Below, piece after piece: positions 26,084 through 36,907 of a stretch of DNA of 64,000 bases. Positions within the stretch are counted from its first letter, which is position 1; every line of letters starts with the position of its first letter. The stretch spans positions 682,001-746,000 of the forward strand of contig NZ_JBAKFF010000001.1 in the NCBI RefSeq assembly GCF_040838345.1. The letters run 5' to 3'. A model generated the notes under the pieces. That model did not search any database. It was not told the DNA's origin and was given only the letters and a program-made list of their open reading frames with translations. A program made the translations under genes and the position numbers. Source of the DNA: Spiribacter sp. 1M189 (lineage in GTDB: Bacteria; Pseudomonadota; Gammaproteobacteria; Nitrococcales; Nitrococcaceae).

Positions 26084-28784
26084 CACCCCTCCGCATGATG
26101 TCCGATTCACCCTCGAAGGTGCTCAGCAGGTCGCTGCGCAGCTGCTGGCGTGTGGCGCTGGTCAGCGGGTTGTTGTCGTCGTCGGTGATGAAGAATACGT
26201 CTTCCGCCCGCTCGCCGATGGTCGCGATCTTGGCGTTCTGTACCCGCAGACCGTGGCGGGCGAATATATAGCCCACCTGGGCGAGCAGCCCCGGCTGATC
26301 CCCGGTGATCAGCTCCATCGCCGTTCGATGGTTGCGGGTGTCATCGCTGAAGTCCACCTGTGTCGGTGTCTTGAAATGCCGCAGGCGCCGGGGCGCGATG
26401 CGGGAGGAGGGCTCGGGCAATGCCTCCGGATCATGGAGGTGATTGATCAGGGTTGCGCGCATCCGCTCGACCCGAGCTCCGTGGCCTTCCCCTTCGTCGT
26501 GCTCGAATTGGACGAGGAAGCTGTCGAGCGTATAGCCGTTGTCTGTGGTGATGATGCGCGCGTCAAGGATATCCAGACCGAGCTGATCCAGCGCAGAGAC
26601 GGCAATCGCGAATATGTTGGCGCGGTCGCGGGTGTAAATGAAGACCTCCATACCGCCGCGCTTTGCATCGTCTTCGATCAGTACCAGCGGGGCGTGGGCC
26701 GCATCCCCCGCTGAATGGATGGCCTCGGTATGCCACGCCACCTCGGCAGCGGAGTAGCGCAGGAAATAATCCGGGGTAAAGTGCCGCCAGATGGAGCGCA
26801 CGGTCATATGATGAAGCCCGCGGCGCCGCAGGAGCTCGCGGGCCCGATGCTGCGCCTCCGCCACCAGTTCGTCCTCGTCAATGGGCCGCCCGAGACCACG
26901 CCGCACCGCGCGAGCGGTCCGCCGATAGAGCTCGAGCAACAACGACTCGCGCCAGCTGTTCCAGAGTTTCGGGTCGGTGGCGCGGATATCCGCTACGGTC
27001 AGCAGATAGAGATGGTCGAGGTGATTGAGGTCCCCCATCTCGGCGGCGAACTCGTTGATCACGGCGGGGTCGCTGATATCGCGGCGCTGTGCGGTCATTG
27101 ACATCAACAGATGCTTGCGGACCAGCCACGCGACGAACCGGCAGTCATAGCGCGACAGGCCGTGCTGCAAGCAGAAGGCGTAGGCATCTTCGGCACCGAG
27201 CTCAGAGTGATCGCCGCCCCGACCCTTGGCGATATCGTGGAAAAGCCCGGCCAGGTAGAGCAGCTCGGGCTTGGGCAGGCGCGCATGCATCTGGCTGAGC
27301 AGCGGGAATTCAGCCTTGTGCTTCGCGACGCCGAGGCGGCGTAGATTGCGCACGACCATCAGGGTGTGTGTGTCCACGGTGTAGACATGAAACAGGTCGT
27401 ACTGCATGCGGCCGGTGATCTCGGCGAACGCCGGGATGTAGCGGCCGAGGATGCCATGGCCATGCATCCGGCGCAGGGCATGGGTGATTCCACTGGGCTG
27501 GCGGAGGATTTCCATGAAAAGGCTGCGAGCGCGGAGGTCCCGGCGGAATCGGGCGTCGATGCGGTCGCGATGTTCGCGTAGCAGTCGTACCGTCGCGGCG
27601 CGTATGCCGCGAATCTCCGGGTACTGCTGCATAAGGAGAAAAAGCTCAAGCATCGCAAAGGGATAGCGACGGAACACGTTGCGATGCGTGACCTCGATAA
27701 AACCGCGTTTTACCTGGAAGCGCTTGTTCAGCAGGGTCGGCTTTTCATCGACATCCGCGTAGAGGATGGTTTCCTGGTAGAGCTGCAGCAGCATTTCGTT
27801 GAGCCGCGTGAGCCGCATGATCATGCGGTAATAGCGCTGCATGAACTGCTCGACCGCCAGGGTGTGCTCGGTGTCTTTGTAGCCGAACTGGCGGGCGAGT
27901 TCGGCCTGGAAGTCGAACAGTAGCCGGTCTTCCCGGCGTCCGGCGAGCAGGTGAAGTGCGAAGCGGATGTCCCAGAGGAAGTGCTGGCCCTGAATCAGGT
28001 CTTCGTATTCATTCTCGGTGAGAAACCCCAGGCCGACCAGGTCGCTCAGCGCGCGGGCGCTGAAGTGGCGTTTCGCGACCCAGCCCACCATGTGGATGTC
28101 CCGCAGGCCGCCGGGGCTCTCCTTGAGGTTGGGCTCTAGGTTGTAGGCCGTGTCGTGATAGCGCTCGTGACGCCGCTGCTGTTCGGCCAGCTTGGCCTCG
28201 AAAAACGCCGGACCTGGCCATATACGGAACGGGCTGGTCGCCGTCTGCATGGCGTCGAAAAGCTGCCGATCGCCGGCCAGTGCCCGGGATTCCATGAGAT
28301 TGGTGGCAACGGTGATGTCCTTTGCCGCCTCGGTGACACAATCCTCGACACTGCGAACGCTGTGGCCAATCTCGATGCCGATATCCCACAACCGGGTGAC
28401 CAGATCGGTCAGACACGCCTCGAGGCCTTCCGGCAGCGTGTCGGGGATGATGACCATCAGATCCGTATCGGAGGCGGGATGGAGCTCCCCCCGTCCATAA
28501 CCGCCGACTGCGGCCAGGCAGGCCTCGTCGGCGAGGGAGCCGAGGCAGAGCGTCCAGACGCGCGTGACGATTTCATCCATGACCGCCGCGCGCAGCGGTA
28601 CGAGCTCGAAGGCCGGAGTCCCTTCCAGGAAACGTGCCGCCAGCGTGTCATCGGCGTCGCGCAGCGCTTGTTGCAGCAGCGCCGTGGCGTTCTCGCCGGC
28701 CGCCAGGCGCTGGTCCAGCCCATCGAGGTCGAGAAGCTGCCAGTCGATGGCCTCGGCCGGAGACTCCGGCGCAGTCGCTGCCAT
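26073..28784 (-). CDS. glnD: Bifunctional [protein-PII] uridylyltransferase/uridylyl-removing enzyme GlnD
   Basis: Nitrogen sensor that uridylylates PII at low glutamine and removes UMP at high glutamine. The 903 residues comprise the nucleotidyltransferase domain (GGYGRGELHPASDTDLMV, about residues 92-109), a GlnE-like helical region, an HD hydrolase domain (GLFHDIAKGRGGDHSELG near residues 510-527), and two C-terminal ACT domains that bind glutamine. All four parts are present and the length is close to the E. coli enzyme. It begins one base after the map stop and overlaps dapC at its end. Confidence 0.97.
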   Translation of the reverse strand: MAATAPESPAEAIDWQLLDLDGLDQRLAAGENATALLQQALRDADDTLAARFLEGTPAFELVPLRAAVMDEIVTRVWTLCLGSLADEACLAAVGGYGRGELHPASDTDLMVIIPDTLPEGLEACLTDLVTRLWDIGIEIGHSVRSVEDCVTEAAKDITVATNLMESRALAGDRQLFDAMQTATSPFRIWPGPAFFEAKLAEQQRRHERYHDTAYNLEPNLKESPGGLRDIHMVGWVAKRHFSARALSDLVGLGFLTENEYEDLIQGQHFLWDIRFALHLLAGRREDRLLFDFQAELARQFGYKDTEHTLAVEQFMQRYYRMIMRLTRLNEMLLQLYQETILYADVDEKPTLLNKRFQVKRGFIEVTHRNVFRRYPFAMLELFLLMQQYPEIRGIRAATVRLLREHRDRIDARFRRDLRARSLFMEILRQPSGITHALRRMHGHGILGRYIPAFAEITGRMQYDLFHVYTVDTHTLMVVRNLRRLGVAKHKAEFPLLSQMHARLPKPELLYLAGLFHDIAKGRGGDHSELGAEDAYAFCLQHGLSRYDCRFVAWLVRKHLLMSMTAQRRDISDPAVINEFAAEMGDLNHLDHLYLLTVADIRATDPKLWNSWRESLLLELYRRTARAVRRGLGRPIDEDELVAEAQHRARELLRRRGLHHMTVRSIWRHFTPDYFLRYSAAEVAWHTEAIHSAGDAAHAPLVLIEDDAKRGGMEVFIYTRDRANIFAIAVSALDQLGLDILDARIITTDNGYTLDSFLVQFEHDEGEGHGARVERMRATLINHLHDPEALPEPSSRIAPRRLRHFKTPTQVDFSDDTRNHRTAMELITGDQPGLLAQVGYIFARHGLRVQNAKIATIGERAEDVFFITDDDNNPLTSATRQQLRSDLLSTFEGESDIMRRGDGV

Positions 28785-28785
28785 C

Positions 28786-29544
28786 TCAGTCGCCGCCGCT
28801 CAGAGTAAGGATATCCACGCCATCCTCGGTCACGGCGACGGTATGTTCCCATTGCGCGGAAAGGCTGTGGTCCTTGGTCACTACGGTCCACTGATCGCCC
28901 AGCAGACGGGTGTCCGCCCGGCCTGCATTGATCATCGGCTCGATGGTGAAGGTCATGCCCGGGCGCAGCGGCTCGCCGGTGCCGGGCCGTCCGTAGTGCA
29001 GCACTTGGGGATCTTCATGGAACCCAAGGCCGATGCCGTGGCCGCAGTATTCTCTCACCACTGAGCATCCCCGGGCCTCGGCCAGGGTCTGTATGGCATT
29101 TCCGATATCACCGAGCCGGGCGTCGGGACGGACCTCCTTGATACCGGCGTAGAGCGCCTCATGGGCCACCTCGGTGACGCGACGCGCCTGCACGCCGGGC
29201 TCACCGGCGAAGTACATACGGCTCGTGTCGCCATGCCAGCCGTCGTGGATGACGGTCACGTCGATATTCAGTATGTCGCCGCGCTTGAGCTTCTTGCTGC
29301 CGGGGATGCCGTGGCAGATGACGTGGTTGACCGAAATGCAGGTGGCCTTGGGAAAGCCGCGGTAGTTGAGCGGTGCCGGGATGCACTCCAGCGCCTCGAT
29401 TTTCTCATGGCATAGCCGGTCGAGCTCGCCGGTGGTGATGCCCGGACGGACATGCTCACTGATCATGTCCAGCACGGCAGCGGCCCGGCGGCCGGCTTCG
29501 CGCATTTTCTCGATCTCGTCGGGGGTCTTGATGGTGATGCTCAT
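28786..29544 (-). CDS. map: Type I methionine aminopeptidase
   Basis: Removes the initiator methionine from nascent proteins; it has a dinuclear metal centre. The 252 residues show the pita-bread fold landmarks VNHVICHGIPG, the metal-binding aspartates in NIDVTVIHDGWHGDTSRM, EYCGHGIGLGFHEDP with the catalytic histidine, and the glutamates in TIEPM and EHTVAV. The ATG at 29544 follows GAAAGG by 4-5 nt and is preferred to one 12 bp upstream. It is divergent from rpsB, a conserved arrangement, and heads the glnD-dap operon. Confidence 0.97.
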   Translation of the reverse strand: MSITIKTPDEIEKMREAGRRAAAVLDMISEHVRPGITTGELDRLCHEKIEALECIPAPLNYRGFPKATCISVNHVICHGIPGSKKLKRGDILNIDVTVIHDGWHGDTSRMYFAGEPGVQARRVTEVAHEALYAGIKEVRPDARLGDIGNAIQTLAEARGCSVVREYCGHGIGLGFHEDPQVLHYGRPGTGEPLRPGMTFTIEPMINAGRADTRLLGDQWTVVTKDHSLSAQWEHTVAVTEDGVDILTLSGGD

Positions 29545-29557
29545 GCGGCCTTTCAAA

Positions 29558-29586
29558 TTGTCGATTTAAACCGCCTATGGTATAAA
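29558..29586 (+). promoter_or_regulatory. Sigma-70 promoter of rpsB-tsf
   Basis: TTGTCG (29558-29563) and TATAAA (29581-29586) are separated by 17 bp. It lies in the map-rpsB intergenic region and would give an rpsB leader of about 120 nt. Confidence 0.6.
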
Positions 29587-29625
29587 CGGCGCGCCATTTG
29601 GGCAATTCGACAAACCAATACCACA

Positions 29626-29680
29626 CATGCACCGACACAGCTGGCGGGGTGCCCTCAGGGTTGCCAGTTGCGGGTGCATG
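29626..29680 (+). promoter_or_regulatory. rpsB mRNA leader structure (likely S2 autoregulatory element)
   Basis: CATGCACC (29626-29633) pairs with GGTGCATG (29673-29680). Inside, CTGGC (29641-29645) pairs with GCCAG (29663-29667), with a small CCCTCAGGG hairpin at the tip. Gammaproteobacterial rpsB leaders carry a conserved structure through which S2 represses its own operon, and this element has the right place and shape. Homology to that family was not computed. Confidence 0.55.
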
Positions 29681-29711
29681 GAGGCCTAACCCATACAAAG
29701 GAGTATTCGTC

Positions 29712-30554
29712 ATGGCCAAGGTGACCATGCGTCAGATGCTGGAGGCCGGCGTGCATTTCGGCCACCAGACCCGTTACTGGGATCCGAAGATGGCCCCGTA
29801 CATCTTCGGCGAGCGCAACAAGATCCATATCGTCAACCTGGAGAAGAGCCTTCCGCTCTACCAGGACGCGGTCAACTACGCGGGTAAGCTCGCTGCAAAC
29901 GGGGGCCGGATCCTGTTCGTCGGCACCAAGCGGGCGGCCCGTGACGCCGTGCGCGAGGAAGCCGACCGTTGCGGCATGCCTTATGTCAACCACCGCTGGC
30001 TGGGTGGCATGCTGACCAACTTCCGTACCGTCAAGCGCTCCATCCGCCGCTACAAGGAGCTGCAGGAGCAGAAGAAGGACGGCACCTTCGAGAAGCTCGG
30101 CAAGCGCGAAGTGCTCTCCCTGCAGCGCGAGATGGACAAGCTGGAGCGCTCCTTCGGCGGCATCGTCGACATGGAATCGCTGCCGGACGCCCTGTTCGTG
30201 ATCGACGTCGGTTACGAGCGCATTGCCGTGCAGGAGGCGATCAAGCTGGGTATCCCGGTGGTCGCCGTTGTCGATACCAACAACAGCCCCCGCGAGGTGG
30301 ACTACGTCGTGCCCGGCAACGACGACGCCATCCGCGCGATTCGTCTGTATCTGCGTGGCATCTCCGATGCCATCATCGATGCACGCATGGCCACGGCCCA
30401 GGCGCCGGCCGGCGATGACGAGTTCGTCGAGCTCCCCGGCGAGCCTGCCGCAGCGGAGGCCGCCCCTGCAGAAGCAGCGGGTGCCGAGGCCGCTCCCGCG
30501 CAGGGCGAGGCCAGCGAGAGCAAGCGTGCCGGCGACGAGCAGAGCGCCGGTTAA
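29712..30554 (+). CDS. rpsB: 30S ribosomal protein S2
   Basis: Small-subunit ribosomal protein needed for S1 binding and initiation. The 280-residue product starts [22 protein letters not shown] and contains the conserved [12 protein letters not shown] and [23 protein letters not shown] segments. After residue 225 comes an Ala/Glu/Pro-rich acidic tail of about 50 residues, making it longer than the 241-residue E. coli protein. The start at 29712 is set by homology. It is followed 25 bp later by tsf. Confidence 0.98.
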   Translation: MAKVTMRQMLEAGVHFGHQTRYWDPKMAPYIFGERNKIHIVNLEKSLPLYQDAVNYAGKLAANGGRILFVGTKRAARDAVREEADRCGMPYVNHRWLGGMLTNFRTVKRSIRRYKELQEQKKDGTFEKLGKREVLSLQREMDKLERSFGGIVDMESLPDALFVIDVGYERIAVQEAIKLGIPVVAVVDTNNSPREVDYVVPGNDDAIRAIRLYLRGISDAIIDARMATAQAPAGDDEFVELPGEPAAAEAAPAEAAGAEAAPAQGEASESKRAGDEQSAG

Positions 30555-30579
30555 CCGGAACAGGACAGAGGACAATCTG

Positions 30580-31464
30580 ATGGCGATTACCGCACAACTG
30601 GTCAAGGATCTGCGGGAGCGTACCGGCGCGGGCATGATGGAGTGCAAGAAGGCGCTGGTGGAGACCGATGGCGATATGGACGCCGCCGTCGAGCACATGC
30701 GCAAGCGCGGGCTTGCCAAGGCCGACAAGAAGGCCGACCGGGTGGCCGCCGATGGGGCCGTGATCGCGGCCCTGTCGGAAGACGGTCGCAGTGGCGCGAT
30801 CGTGGAGATCAACAGCGAGACCGACTTCGTCGCCAATGGTGACGACTTCCAGGCTTTTGCCCGCCAGGTGGCGAATCGAATCCTTGCCGATGACCCGGCG
30901 GATCTCGGTGCGTTACTGGCGATGCCGCTCGAGGATGGCGGCGATTCGCTGGAGCTCGCCCAGAAGGAGCTCGTCGCTAAGATCGGCGAGAACATTCAGG
31001 TCCGCCGTTTCCAGCGCTATGCGACGGACAGTGGCCGGGTCCATCACTACCTCCATGGCAGCCGGATTGGTGTGCTGCTCGAGCTCGAGGGCGGTGACGA
31101 TGCGCTGGGACGGGATCTTTGCATGCATATCGCGGCGAGTCGTCCGGTCTGCGTCAGCGTTGACGACGTCCCCGAGGATCGGGCCGCCAGCGAGCGTGAA
31201 ATCCTCGTGGCCCAGGCGCAGGAGTCGGGCAAGCCGCAGGAGATTATCGATAAGATGGTCGAAGGCCGGCTGCGGAAGTGGCTGAGCGAGATCACCCTGC
31301 TCGGACAGCCATTCGTGAAGGATCCGGATCAGACCGTGGAAAAGCTCCTCGAGGCGCATGGCGCAAAGGTCGTGCGCTTTGCCCGGCTTGAGGTCGGTGA
31401 GGGGATCGAAAAGAAGGAAGAGAACTTCGCCGAAGAGGTCGCCGCAACGGTCCAGGGCAGCTGA
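30580..31464 (+). CDS. tsf: Elongation factor Ts
   Basis: Guanine nucleotide exchange factor for EF-Tu. The 294 residues include the N-terminal UBA-like domain with the [14 protein letters not shown]-type signature (here [13 protein letters not shown]), the TDFVAN motif that contacts EF-Tu (in [15 protein letters not shown]), and the C-terminal coiled-coil region with QPFVKDP. Start and length match the family. It is co-transcribed with rpsB and followed 10 bp later by pyrH, as in most proteobacteria. Confidence 0.98.
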   Translation: MAITAQLVKDLRERTGAGMMECKKALVETDGDMDAAVEHMRKRGLAKADKKADRVAADGAVIAALSEDGRSGAIVEINSETDFVANGDDFQAFARQVANRILADDPADLGALLAMPLEDGGDSLELAQKELVAKIGENIQVRRFQRYATDSGRVHHYLHGSRIGVLLELEGGDDALGRDLCMHIAASRPVCVSVDDVPEDRAASEREILVAQAQESGKPQEIIDKMVEGRLRKWLSEITLLGQPFVKDPDQTVEKLLEAHGAKVVRFARLEVGEGIEKKEENFAEEVAATVQGS

Positions 31465-31474
31465 GGGTCGCGCC

Positions 31475-32194
31475 ATGTCGGATCCGGTCTATCGACGGAT
31501 TCTGCTCAAGCTGAGCGGCGAGGCGCTGCTCGGTGACGCCGAGTACGGCATTGATCCTGCTGTCCTCCGGCGGCTGGCTACAGAAGTCCATGCCCTGATT
31601 GATCGGGGCGTGGAAGTGGCGCTGGTCATTGGCGGCGGCAATATCTTCAGGGGCGCTGGGCTGGCCGCGGCCGGCATGGACCGGGTCGGTGCCGATCACA
31701 TGGGAATGCTGGCCACGGTGATGAATGGCCTGGCGATGCAGGACGCCCTTGAGCGTGAGGGCGTCTTCACCCGTGTCATGTCGGCGATCAAGATCAACCA
31801 GGTCTGTGAGGATTACATCCGGCGGCGGGCGGTGCGCCACCTCGAGAAGGGGCGTGTGGTCATTCTTGCCGCCGGGACCGGTAATCCGTTTTTCACGACC
31901 GACTCCGCCGCGAGCCTGCGGGCAGTGGAAATCGGCGCCGATATCATGCTCAAGGCCACCAAGGTCGATGGCGTGTACTCGGCGGATCCGGTGACCGATC
32001 CCAATGCCAGGCGCTACGAACGGCTGACCTATGACCGCGTGCTCGACGAGCGCCTCTCGGTGATGGATGCCACGGCGATTGTCATGTGTCGTGACCAGAA
32101 CATGCCCATTATCGTGTTCGATATTAACCGTCCCGGTGCCCTCGCGAGTATCGTGGAAGGCGAGAACGTCGGGACCCGGGTGGAACGAGGATGA
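31475..32194 (+). CDS. pyrH: UMP kinase
   Basis: Hexameric bacterial UMP kinase of the amino-acid-kinase fold that makes UDP for nucleic acid and envelope precursors. The 239 residues have [13 protein letters not shown] at the N-terminus, [10 protein letters not shown], the [15 protein letters not shown] phosphate-binding segment and [10 protein letters not shown]. It lies between tsf and frr in the conserved order. Confidence 0.98.
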   Translation: MSDPVYRRILLKLSGEALLGDAEYGIDPAVLRRLATEVHALIDRGVEVALVIGGGNIFRGAGLAAAGMDRVGADHMGMLATVMNGLAMQDALEREGVFTRVMSAIKINQVCEDYIRRRAVRHLEKGRVVILAAGTGNPFFTTDSAASLRAVEIGADIMLKATKVDGVYSADPVTDPNARRYERLTYDRVLDERLSVMDATAIVMCRDQNMPIIVFDINRPGALASIVEGENVGTRVERG

Positions 32195-32198
32195 CTTC

Positions 32199-32756
32199 AT
32201 GATCGATGACATTGCCCAGGACGCGGACCAGCGCATGGACAAGAGCGTGGAGAGCCTGCGGCAGGATCTGCATAAGATCCGCACAGGCCGGGCGCATACC
32301 AGCCTGCTCGATCAGGTGACGGTGAGCTACTACGGTACCGAGGTACCGCTCAACCAGGCGGCCTCGGTGGCAGTGGGCGATGCCCGTACGCTGCTGGTCA
32401 CGCCCTTTGAGAAGAGCATGGTGGCGCCCATCGAAAAAGCCATTATGGAGTCCAACCTGGGGCTGACGCCGAATTCCGCCGGTCAGGCCATCCGCATTCC
32501 TTTGCCACCGCTCACTGAAGAGCGCCGCCGTGACCTGGTCAAGGTGGTGCGCAGCGAGGGGGAACAGGCCAAGGTGGCGGTCCGGAACATCCGCCGGGAC
32601 GCCAATGGCGATCTCAAGCAGCTCCTCAAGGACAAGGACATCACCGAGGACGAGGAAAAGCAGGCCGAGGATCACATCCAGAAGCTCACCGATCGGCACG
32701 TCAAGGCCATCGACGAGGTCCTTGCCGCCAAGGAAGAAGAGCTGATGTCCGTGTGA
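32199..32756 (+). CDS. frr: Ribosome recycling factor
   Basis: Dissociates post-termination ribosomes together with EF-G. The 185 residues form the tRNA-mimic shape: a three-helix bundle ([19 protein letters not shown] and the C-terminal [31 protein letters not shown] helix) with a small beta domain ([16 protein letters not shown]). The ATG lies 4 bp after the pyrH stop. Confidence 0.98.
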   Translation: MIDDIAQDADQRMDKSVESLRQDLHKIRTGRAHTSLLDQVTVSYYGTEVPLNQAASVAVGDARTLLVTPFEKSMVAPIEKAIMESNLGLTPNSAGQAIRIPLPPLTEERRRDLVKVVRSEGEQAKVAVRNIRRDANGDLKQLLKDKDITEDEEKQAEDHIQKLTDRHVKAIDEVLAAKEEELMSV

Positions 32757-32781
32757 GGCCGTCAGCGACTTGACGCCCAGC

Positions 32782-33525
32782 ATGAGTGAGTCGCCAAGAG
32801 CGATCCCCCGGCATGTCGCGATCATCATGGACGGCAACGGCCGATGGGCGGCGCGCCACGGCGAGCCGCGGCATCATGGCCACCGGGCAGGCGCGGAATC
32901 GGTTCGTCGGACCGTTGAATGCTGCGCGCGGGCCGGTGTCGAGGCACTGACACTATTCGCGTTCAGCAGCGAGAACTGGCGGCGGCCGGCGGCCGAGGTC
33001 GGCATGCTCATGGAGCTTTTCATGCGCGTGCTCGATCGCGAGACCGATCGCCTGCACCGCAACGATATCCGTCTCAACATCATTGGCGACCGCTCGCGTC
33101 TTGCCCGACGCTTGCGTGCTCGCTGCGCATCGGCCGAGCGTCTAACTGCCGACAATACCCGCATGCAGTTGAATATCGCCGCCAGCTACGGTGGACGATG
33201 GGATATCGCCTCAGCGGCGAGGCGTCTTGCCGAGGCGGTCGCGGCCGGTGAACGGACGCCGGAATCCATCGATGAGAACGCCCTGGGGGCGGAGATCTGC
33301 CTGCATGGCCTGCCGGAGCCCGACCTTTTCGTGCGCACCGGCGGCGAGCAGCGGATCAGCAATTTCCTGCTCTGGCAGCTTGCCTACACCGAGTTGTATT
33401 TCACGCCGGTGCTCTGGCCCGACTTTGATGAAGGCGAAATGAATCGGGCCCTGGTCTGGTTTGGGGAGCGCGAGCGCCGTTTCGGCGGTCTTCGCAATGA
33501 CGCGGGGGATGACACCGGTGCTTAA
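32782..33525 (+). CDS. uppS: Undecaprenyl diphosphate synthase
   Basis: Cis-prenyltransferase that makes the C55 lipid carrier for peptidoglycan and LPS. The 247 residues have HVAIIMDGNGRWA with catalytic Asp17, the FAFSSENWRRP motif, and the C-terminal RTGGEQRISNFLLWQLAYTELYF signature. The ATG at 32782 is chosen over an in-frame TTG 12 bp upstream. Its 3' end overlaps cdsA by 17 bp, indicating coupling. Confidence 0.98.
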   Translation: MSESPRAIPRHVAIIMDGNGRWAARHGEPRHHGHRAGAESVRRTVECCARAGVEALTLFAFSSENWRRPAAEVGMLMELFMRVLDRETDRLHRNDIRLNIIGDRSRLARRLRARCASAERLTADNTRMQLNIAASYGGRWDIASAARRLAEAVAAGERTPESIDENALGAEICLHGLPEPDLFVRTGGEQRISNFLLWQLAYTELYFTPVLWPDFDEGEMNRALVWFGERERRFGGLRNDAGDDTGA

Positions 33526-34339
33526 GCAGCGCGTGCTCACGGCGATCCCGCTGGCGGCGCTGGTACTCGCGGTCGTTTGGTTGCTGCCGGGTATCTGGCT
33601 GCAGGGGCTTTTCGCCGTCGCTGCACTGATCGCGGCCTGGGAGTGGGCCGGACTCTCCGGTCTTGAGGGGGTTGTCGAGCGTCTGGTCTATCTCGTTGTT
33701 CTGGGTGGCCTACTCATTGGCCTCAGTACCATTGACGCGGCGGCCAGCCAGGCATGGCTGATCCCCGGGCTGCTGTGGTGGCTGGCAATCGCCGTCTGGG
33801 TGCTTGCGCAGGCGCGCCGTGGCGAGTGCTACCGGCTTCCATCCTGGCTTGCGGCCCTGGCGGGTCTCATCACGCTGGCACTGGCCTGGCTGGGCATCGT
33901 CGCTATTCATTCGCTGCCGGTGAGCGGCCCGTTCTGGGTAACGGTGCTCATGGTCCTTGTCTGGGGGGCGGATATCGGCGCGTATTTCGCCGGACGGCGA
34001 TTTGGCAAGCATAAACTGGCGGCGGCGATCAGCCCTGGAAAAACCTGGGAGGGCGTGATGGGCGGCCTCGCGCTCGGATTACTGGTGGCCGTGGTCCTCC
34101 AGCTGGCCGCGGCGCCGCAGCTCCCGGGGTTACCGGGGCTTGGCTGGCTGCTGCCCGTGGCGGCAATGGTGATTGCCCTATCAGTCATCGGCGACCTTGC
34201 CGAGAGCGTGCTCAAACGTCAGGCTGATCGTAAGGATAGTGGTCAGCTACTGCCCGGACATGGCGGTATGCTCGACCGCATCGATGCGCTGCTGGCTGCT
34301 GCGCCGGTCCTTGCAGCCGCACTCATGAGGGTGGGATGA
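33509..34339 (+). CDS. cdsA: Phosphatidate cytidylyltransferase
   Basis: Integral membrane enzyme that makes CDP-diacylglycerol, precursor of all phospholipids. The 276-residue protein has about eight hydrophobic segments and the C-terminal CDS signature, [21 protein letters not shown] followed by [15 protein letters not shown]. The ATG at 33509 follows a GGGGG tract inside uppS; an upstream ATG at 33497 is possible. It overlaps dxr by the ATGA at 34336-34339. Confidence 0.97.
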   Translation: MTPVLKQRVLTAIPLAALVLAVVWLLPGIWLQGLFAVAALIAAWEWAGLSGLEGVVERLVYLVVLGGLLIGLSTIDAAASQAWLIPGLLWWLAIAVWVLAQARRGECYRLPSWLAALAGLITLALAWLGIVAIHSLPVSGPFWVTVLMVLVWGADIGAYFAGRRFGKHKLAAAISPGKTWEGVMGGLALGLLVAVVLQLAAAPQLPGLPGLGWLLPVAAMVIALSVIGDLAESVLKRQADRKDSGQLLPGHGGMLDRIDALLAAAPVLAAALMRVG

Positions 34340-35532
34340 CCGATTCTGTGGCGGTACGCGGCGTCGCCATATTGGGCGCCACGGGTTCAATTGGCACCAG
34401 CACACTGGATGTCATTGCGCGGCACCCGTCCCGGTACAGGGCGGTGGCGCTCAGTGCCTGGCGCGATGTAGATGGCATGGAAGCGCTCTGCCGACGCTTT
34501 CGTCCGCGCCTGGCGGCGATGGCGGATGACGATGCGGCGGCGGCGCTGCGCGGCCGGCTCCTGGATCTGGACGATGTCGAGGTGCTGGCCGGTCAGGCCG
34601 GCACGGTGGCGGTTGCAGAGGCGGCGGCTGCCGATACCGTGGTCGCCGGGATCGTCGGGGCGGCGGGCCTCGCGCCCTGCCTGGCGGCCGTCGAGGCGGG
34701 TAAACGCGTCCTTGTCGCGAACAAGGAGGCCCTCGTGGTGGCCGGTGAACTCATCATGTCGGCGGCCCGGCAGAGCGGGGCGCTTCTGCTGCCCATCGAC
34801 AGCGAGCATAACGGCATTTTTCAGTGCCTCCCGCAGGCGCCGGGGGAGACGCTGGATGCGTCGGGTGTGGAGCGACTCGTACTGACGGCGTCCGGCGGGC
34901 CTTTCCGGGATCGTGATCCGGCGACACTCAGTCGCGTGACGGTGGAGGAGGCCTGCGCGCATCCCAACTGGTCCATGGGCCGGAAGATCTCGGTAGACTC
35001 CGCAACCATGATGAATAAAGGCCTGGAACTCATTGAAGCGTGTCGCTTTTTCGGTGCGCCGCCAACCCAGGTCGACGTGCTGGTCCACCCGCAGAGCCTG
35101 GTGCATGCGCTGGTGCAGTATCGCGATGGTTCGACCCTGGCTCAAATGGGAACGCCCGATATGCGGACCCCGATTGCCAATGCCCTTGCGTGGCCGGAGC
35201 GAATCAATGCCGGTGTGGCGCCCCTCGACCTGCTGAGCGCAGGCCGACTGGATTTCTCCGCACCGGACGGGGGGCGCTTCCCTTGTCTGGAACTTGCCCG
35301 TTCGGCACTCAATGCTGGATATGGCGCCACCGCGGCGTTAAACGGCGCCAACGAGGTGGCGGTATCGGCGTTCCTTGACGGTGCCCTGCGCTTTGACCGG
35401 ATAGCGGTGGTGATCGAGGAGACACTCTCAGCGCTGGATGGTGAACCCGAAAACCGGCTCGATGCATTGATCGACCACGAACAACAGGCCCGTCGCGAGG
35501 CCACCGCGTCCCTCAAGCGTTGGAGTCAATGA
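34336..35532 (+). CDS. dxr: 1-deoxy-D-xylulose-5-phosphate reductoisomerase
   Basis: First committed enzyme of the MEP isoprenoid pathway; NADPH-dependent. The 398 residues have the Rossmann motif [14 protein letters not shown], the metal and substrate loop [13 protein letters not shown], the ASGGPFRD segment, and [27 protein letters not shown]. ispD and ispF of the same pathway lie at 56.8-58.0 kb, and uppS uses the pathway's product. Coupled by 4-bp overlaps to cdsA before it and rseP after it. Confidence 0.98.
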   Translation: MTDSVAVRGVAILGATGSIGTSTLDVIARHPSRYRAVALSAWRDVDGMEALCRRFRPRLAAMADDDAAAALRGRLLDLDDVEVLAGQAGTVAVAEAAAADTVVAGIVGAAGLAPCLAAVEAGKRVLVANKEALVVAGELIMSAARQSGALLLPIDSEHNGIFQCLPQAPGETLDASGVERLVLTASGGPFRDRDPATLSRVTVEEACAHPNWSMGRKISVDSATMMNKGLELIEACRFFGAPPTQVDVLVHPQSLVHALVQYRDGSTLAQMGTPDMRTPIANALAWPERINAGVAPLDLLSAGRLDFSAPDGGRFPCLELARSALNAGYGATAALNGANEVAVSAFLDGALRFDRIAVVIEETLSALDGEPENRLDALIDHEQQARREATASLKRWSQ

Positions 35533-36896
35533 TGAGCTGGCTGATCAATATTCTCGGATTCCTTCTGGTCATCGGGGTCCTGGTGACCGTCCATGAATTC
35601 GGCCATTTCTGGGTGGCCCGCCGCGTCGGCGTCCGGGTGTTGCGGTTCTCGGTCGGCTTTGGTCGACCGCTGTTGAAGCGCACGGGTGCTGATGGCACGG
35701 AGTATGTCCTCGCCGCGATTCCCCTGGGTGGATACGTCAAGATGCTGGATGAGCGCGAGGGGCCGGTGGCGGAAACCGACCTGGATCAGGCGTTCAACCG
35801 CAAGCCGCTGTGGGCGCGGAATGCCGTGATTGCGGCCGGGCCGGTGTTCAATTTCGCCCTCGCGATCGTGGCGTACTGGCTGGTCTTCGTCATCGGCGCG
35901 ACCGAGGTCCGACCGATCATCGGGCCGGTCATCCCGGATACACCCGCTGCCGAGGCGGGGCTCATGGAGGGAGATGAACTGATCCGGGTTGATGGGACGC
36001 GCGTGAAGGCGTGGGACCAGGCGGTGATGACATTGCTTGACTCCGCGGACAACGAGCCCGTGCGTGTCGAGGTCGCGCGGGGTGAAGGCCAACCGGTCAT
36101 GGTGTCGCTTGACCTGACCGATACACGACTGCTCGACGAACAGGGCGAGGTACTCCAGCGGATCGGCTTACGACCCTGGCAGCCGACGATCGAGCCGGTC
36201 ATTGACGAGGTCGTCTCCGGCAGCAGTGCCGGAGAGGGCGGGCTGCAGTCCGGTGACCGCATCCTCCGGGCCGATGGCAGTGAGATTGGATCATGGCGCA
36301 GCCTGGTGGAGTTCGTGCGCGAGCGACCGCAGACCGCCGTCGATCTCACCATCGGGCGCGATGGCCGGACGCTCGAGCGAAGCGTGACGCTGGGCAGCCG
36401 CGGCGAAGGCGATCAGCGCATCGGAGTGCTGGGTGTCAGGCCCCGCGTCCCGCCGGGTCTCTTCGACGATCTTCGTCACGAGGTGCGCTATGGACCGCTG
36501 GCCGCCATTGGCGAGGCGATGGAATCGAGCTGGCGGGCGGGCACACTGACGATCGATGTGCTCATCAAGATGGTGATCGGCGAGGCATCCGTGAAGAATC
36601 TCAGCGGCCCGATCAACATTGCCCAGTATGCCGGCGACTCCGTTTCCCTGGGACTGATTCCGTTTCTGAAGTTTCTCGCGATCGTCAGCATCAGTCTTGG
36701 TATCCTTAATCTGATGCCGGTGCCCGTACTCGATGGCGGGCATCTGCTGTACAACACGATCGAATGGGTCCGGGGGCGTCCTCTATCGGAGGCGGCACAG
36801 GGGCTGGGTCAGCAGATCGGCCTGGCACTGCTTTTCATGTTGATGACCCTGGCCTTGTACAACGACCTGCACCGTCTCATGGGCGCCGGGGGCTGA
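35529..36896 (+). CDS. rseP: Site-2 intramembrane protease RseP
   Basis: Zinc metalloprotease of the inner membrane that cuts RseA to release sigma-E when outer-membrane folding fails. The 455 residues have the HEFGH motif at 22-26 in the first membrane segment, two PDZ domains (about 115-205 and 210-300), and the second metal motif [13 protein letters not shown] near the third membrane segment. The start overlaps the dxr stop (ATGA); an adjacent ATG at 35532 is equally plausible. It precedes bamA and skp, both outer-membrane assembly genes. Confidence 0.97.
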   Translation: MMSWLINILGFLLVIGVLVTVHEFGHFWVARRVGVRVLRFSVGFGRPLLKRTGADGTEYVLAAIPLGGYVKMLDEREGPVAETDLDQAFNRKPLWARNAVIAAGPVFNFALAIVAYWLVFVIGATEVRPIIGPVIPDTPAAEAGLMEGDELIRVDGTRVKAWDQAVMTLLDSADNEPVRVEVARGEGQPVMVSLDLTDTRLLDEQGEVLQRIGLRPWQPTIEPVIDEVVSGSSAGEGGLQSGDRILRADGSEIGSWRSLVEFVRERPQTAVDLTIGRDGRTLERSVTLGSRGEGDQRIGVLGVRPRVPPGLFDDLRHEVRYGPLAAIGEAMESSWRAGTLTIDVLIKMVIGEASVKNLSGPINIAQYAGDSVSLGLIPFLKFLAIVSISLGILNLMPVPVLDGGHLLYNTIEWVRGRPLSEAAQGLGQQIGLALLFMLMTLALYNDLHRLMGAGG

Positions 36897-36907
36897 GCGA
36901 AGGGCGA

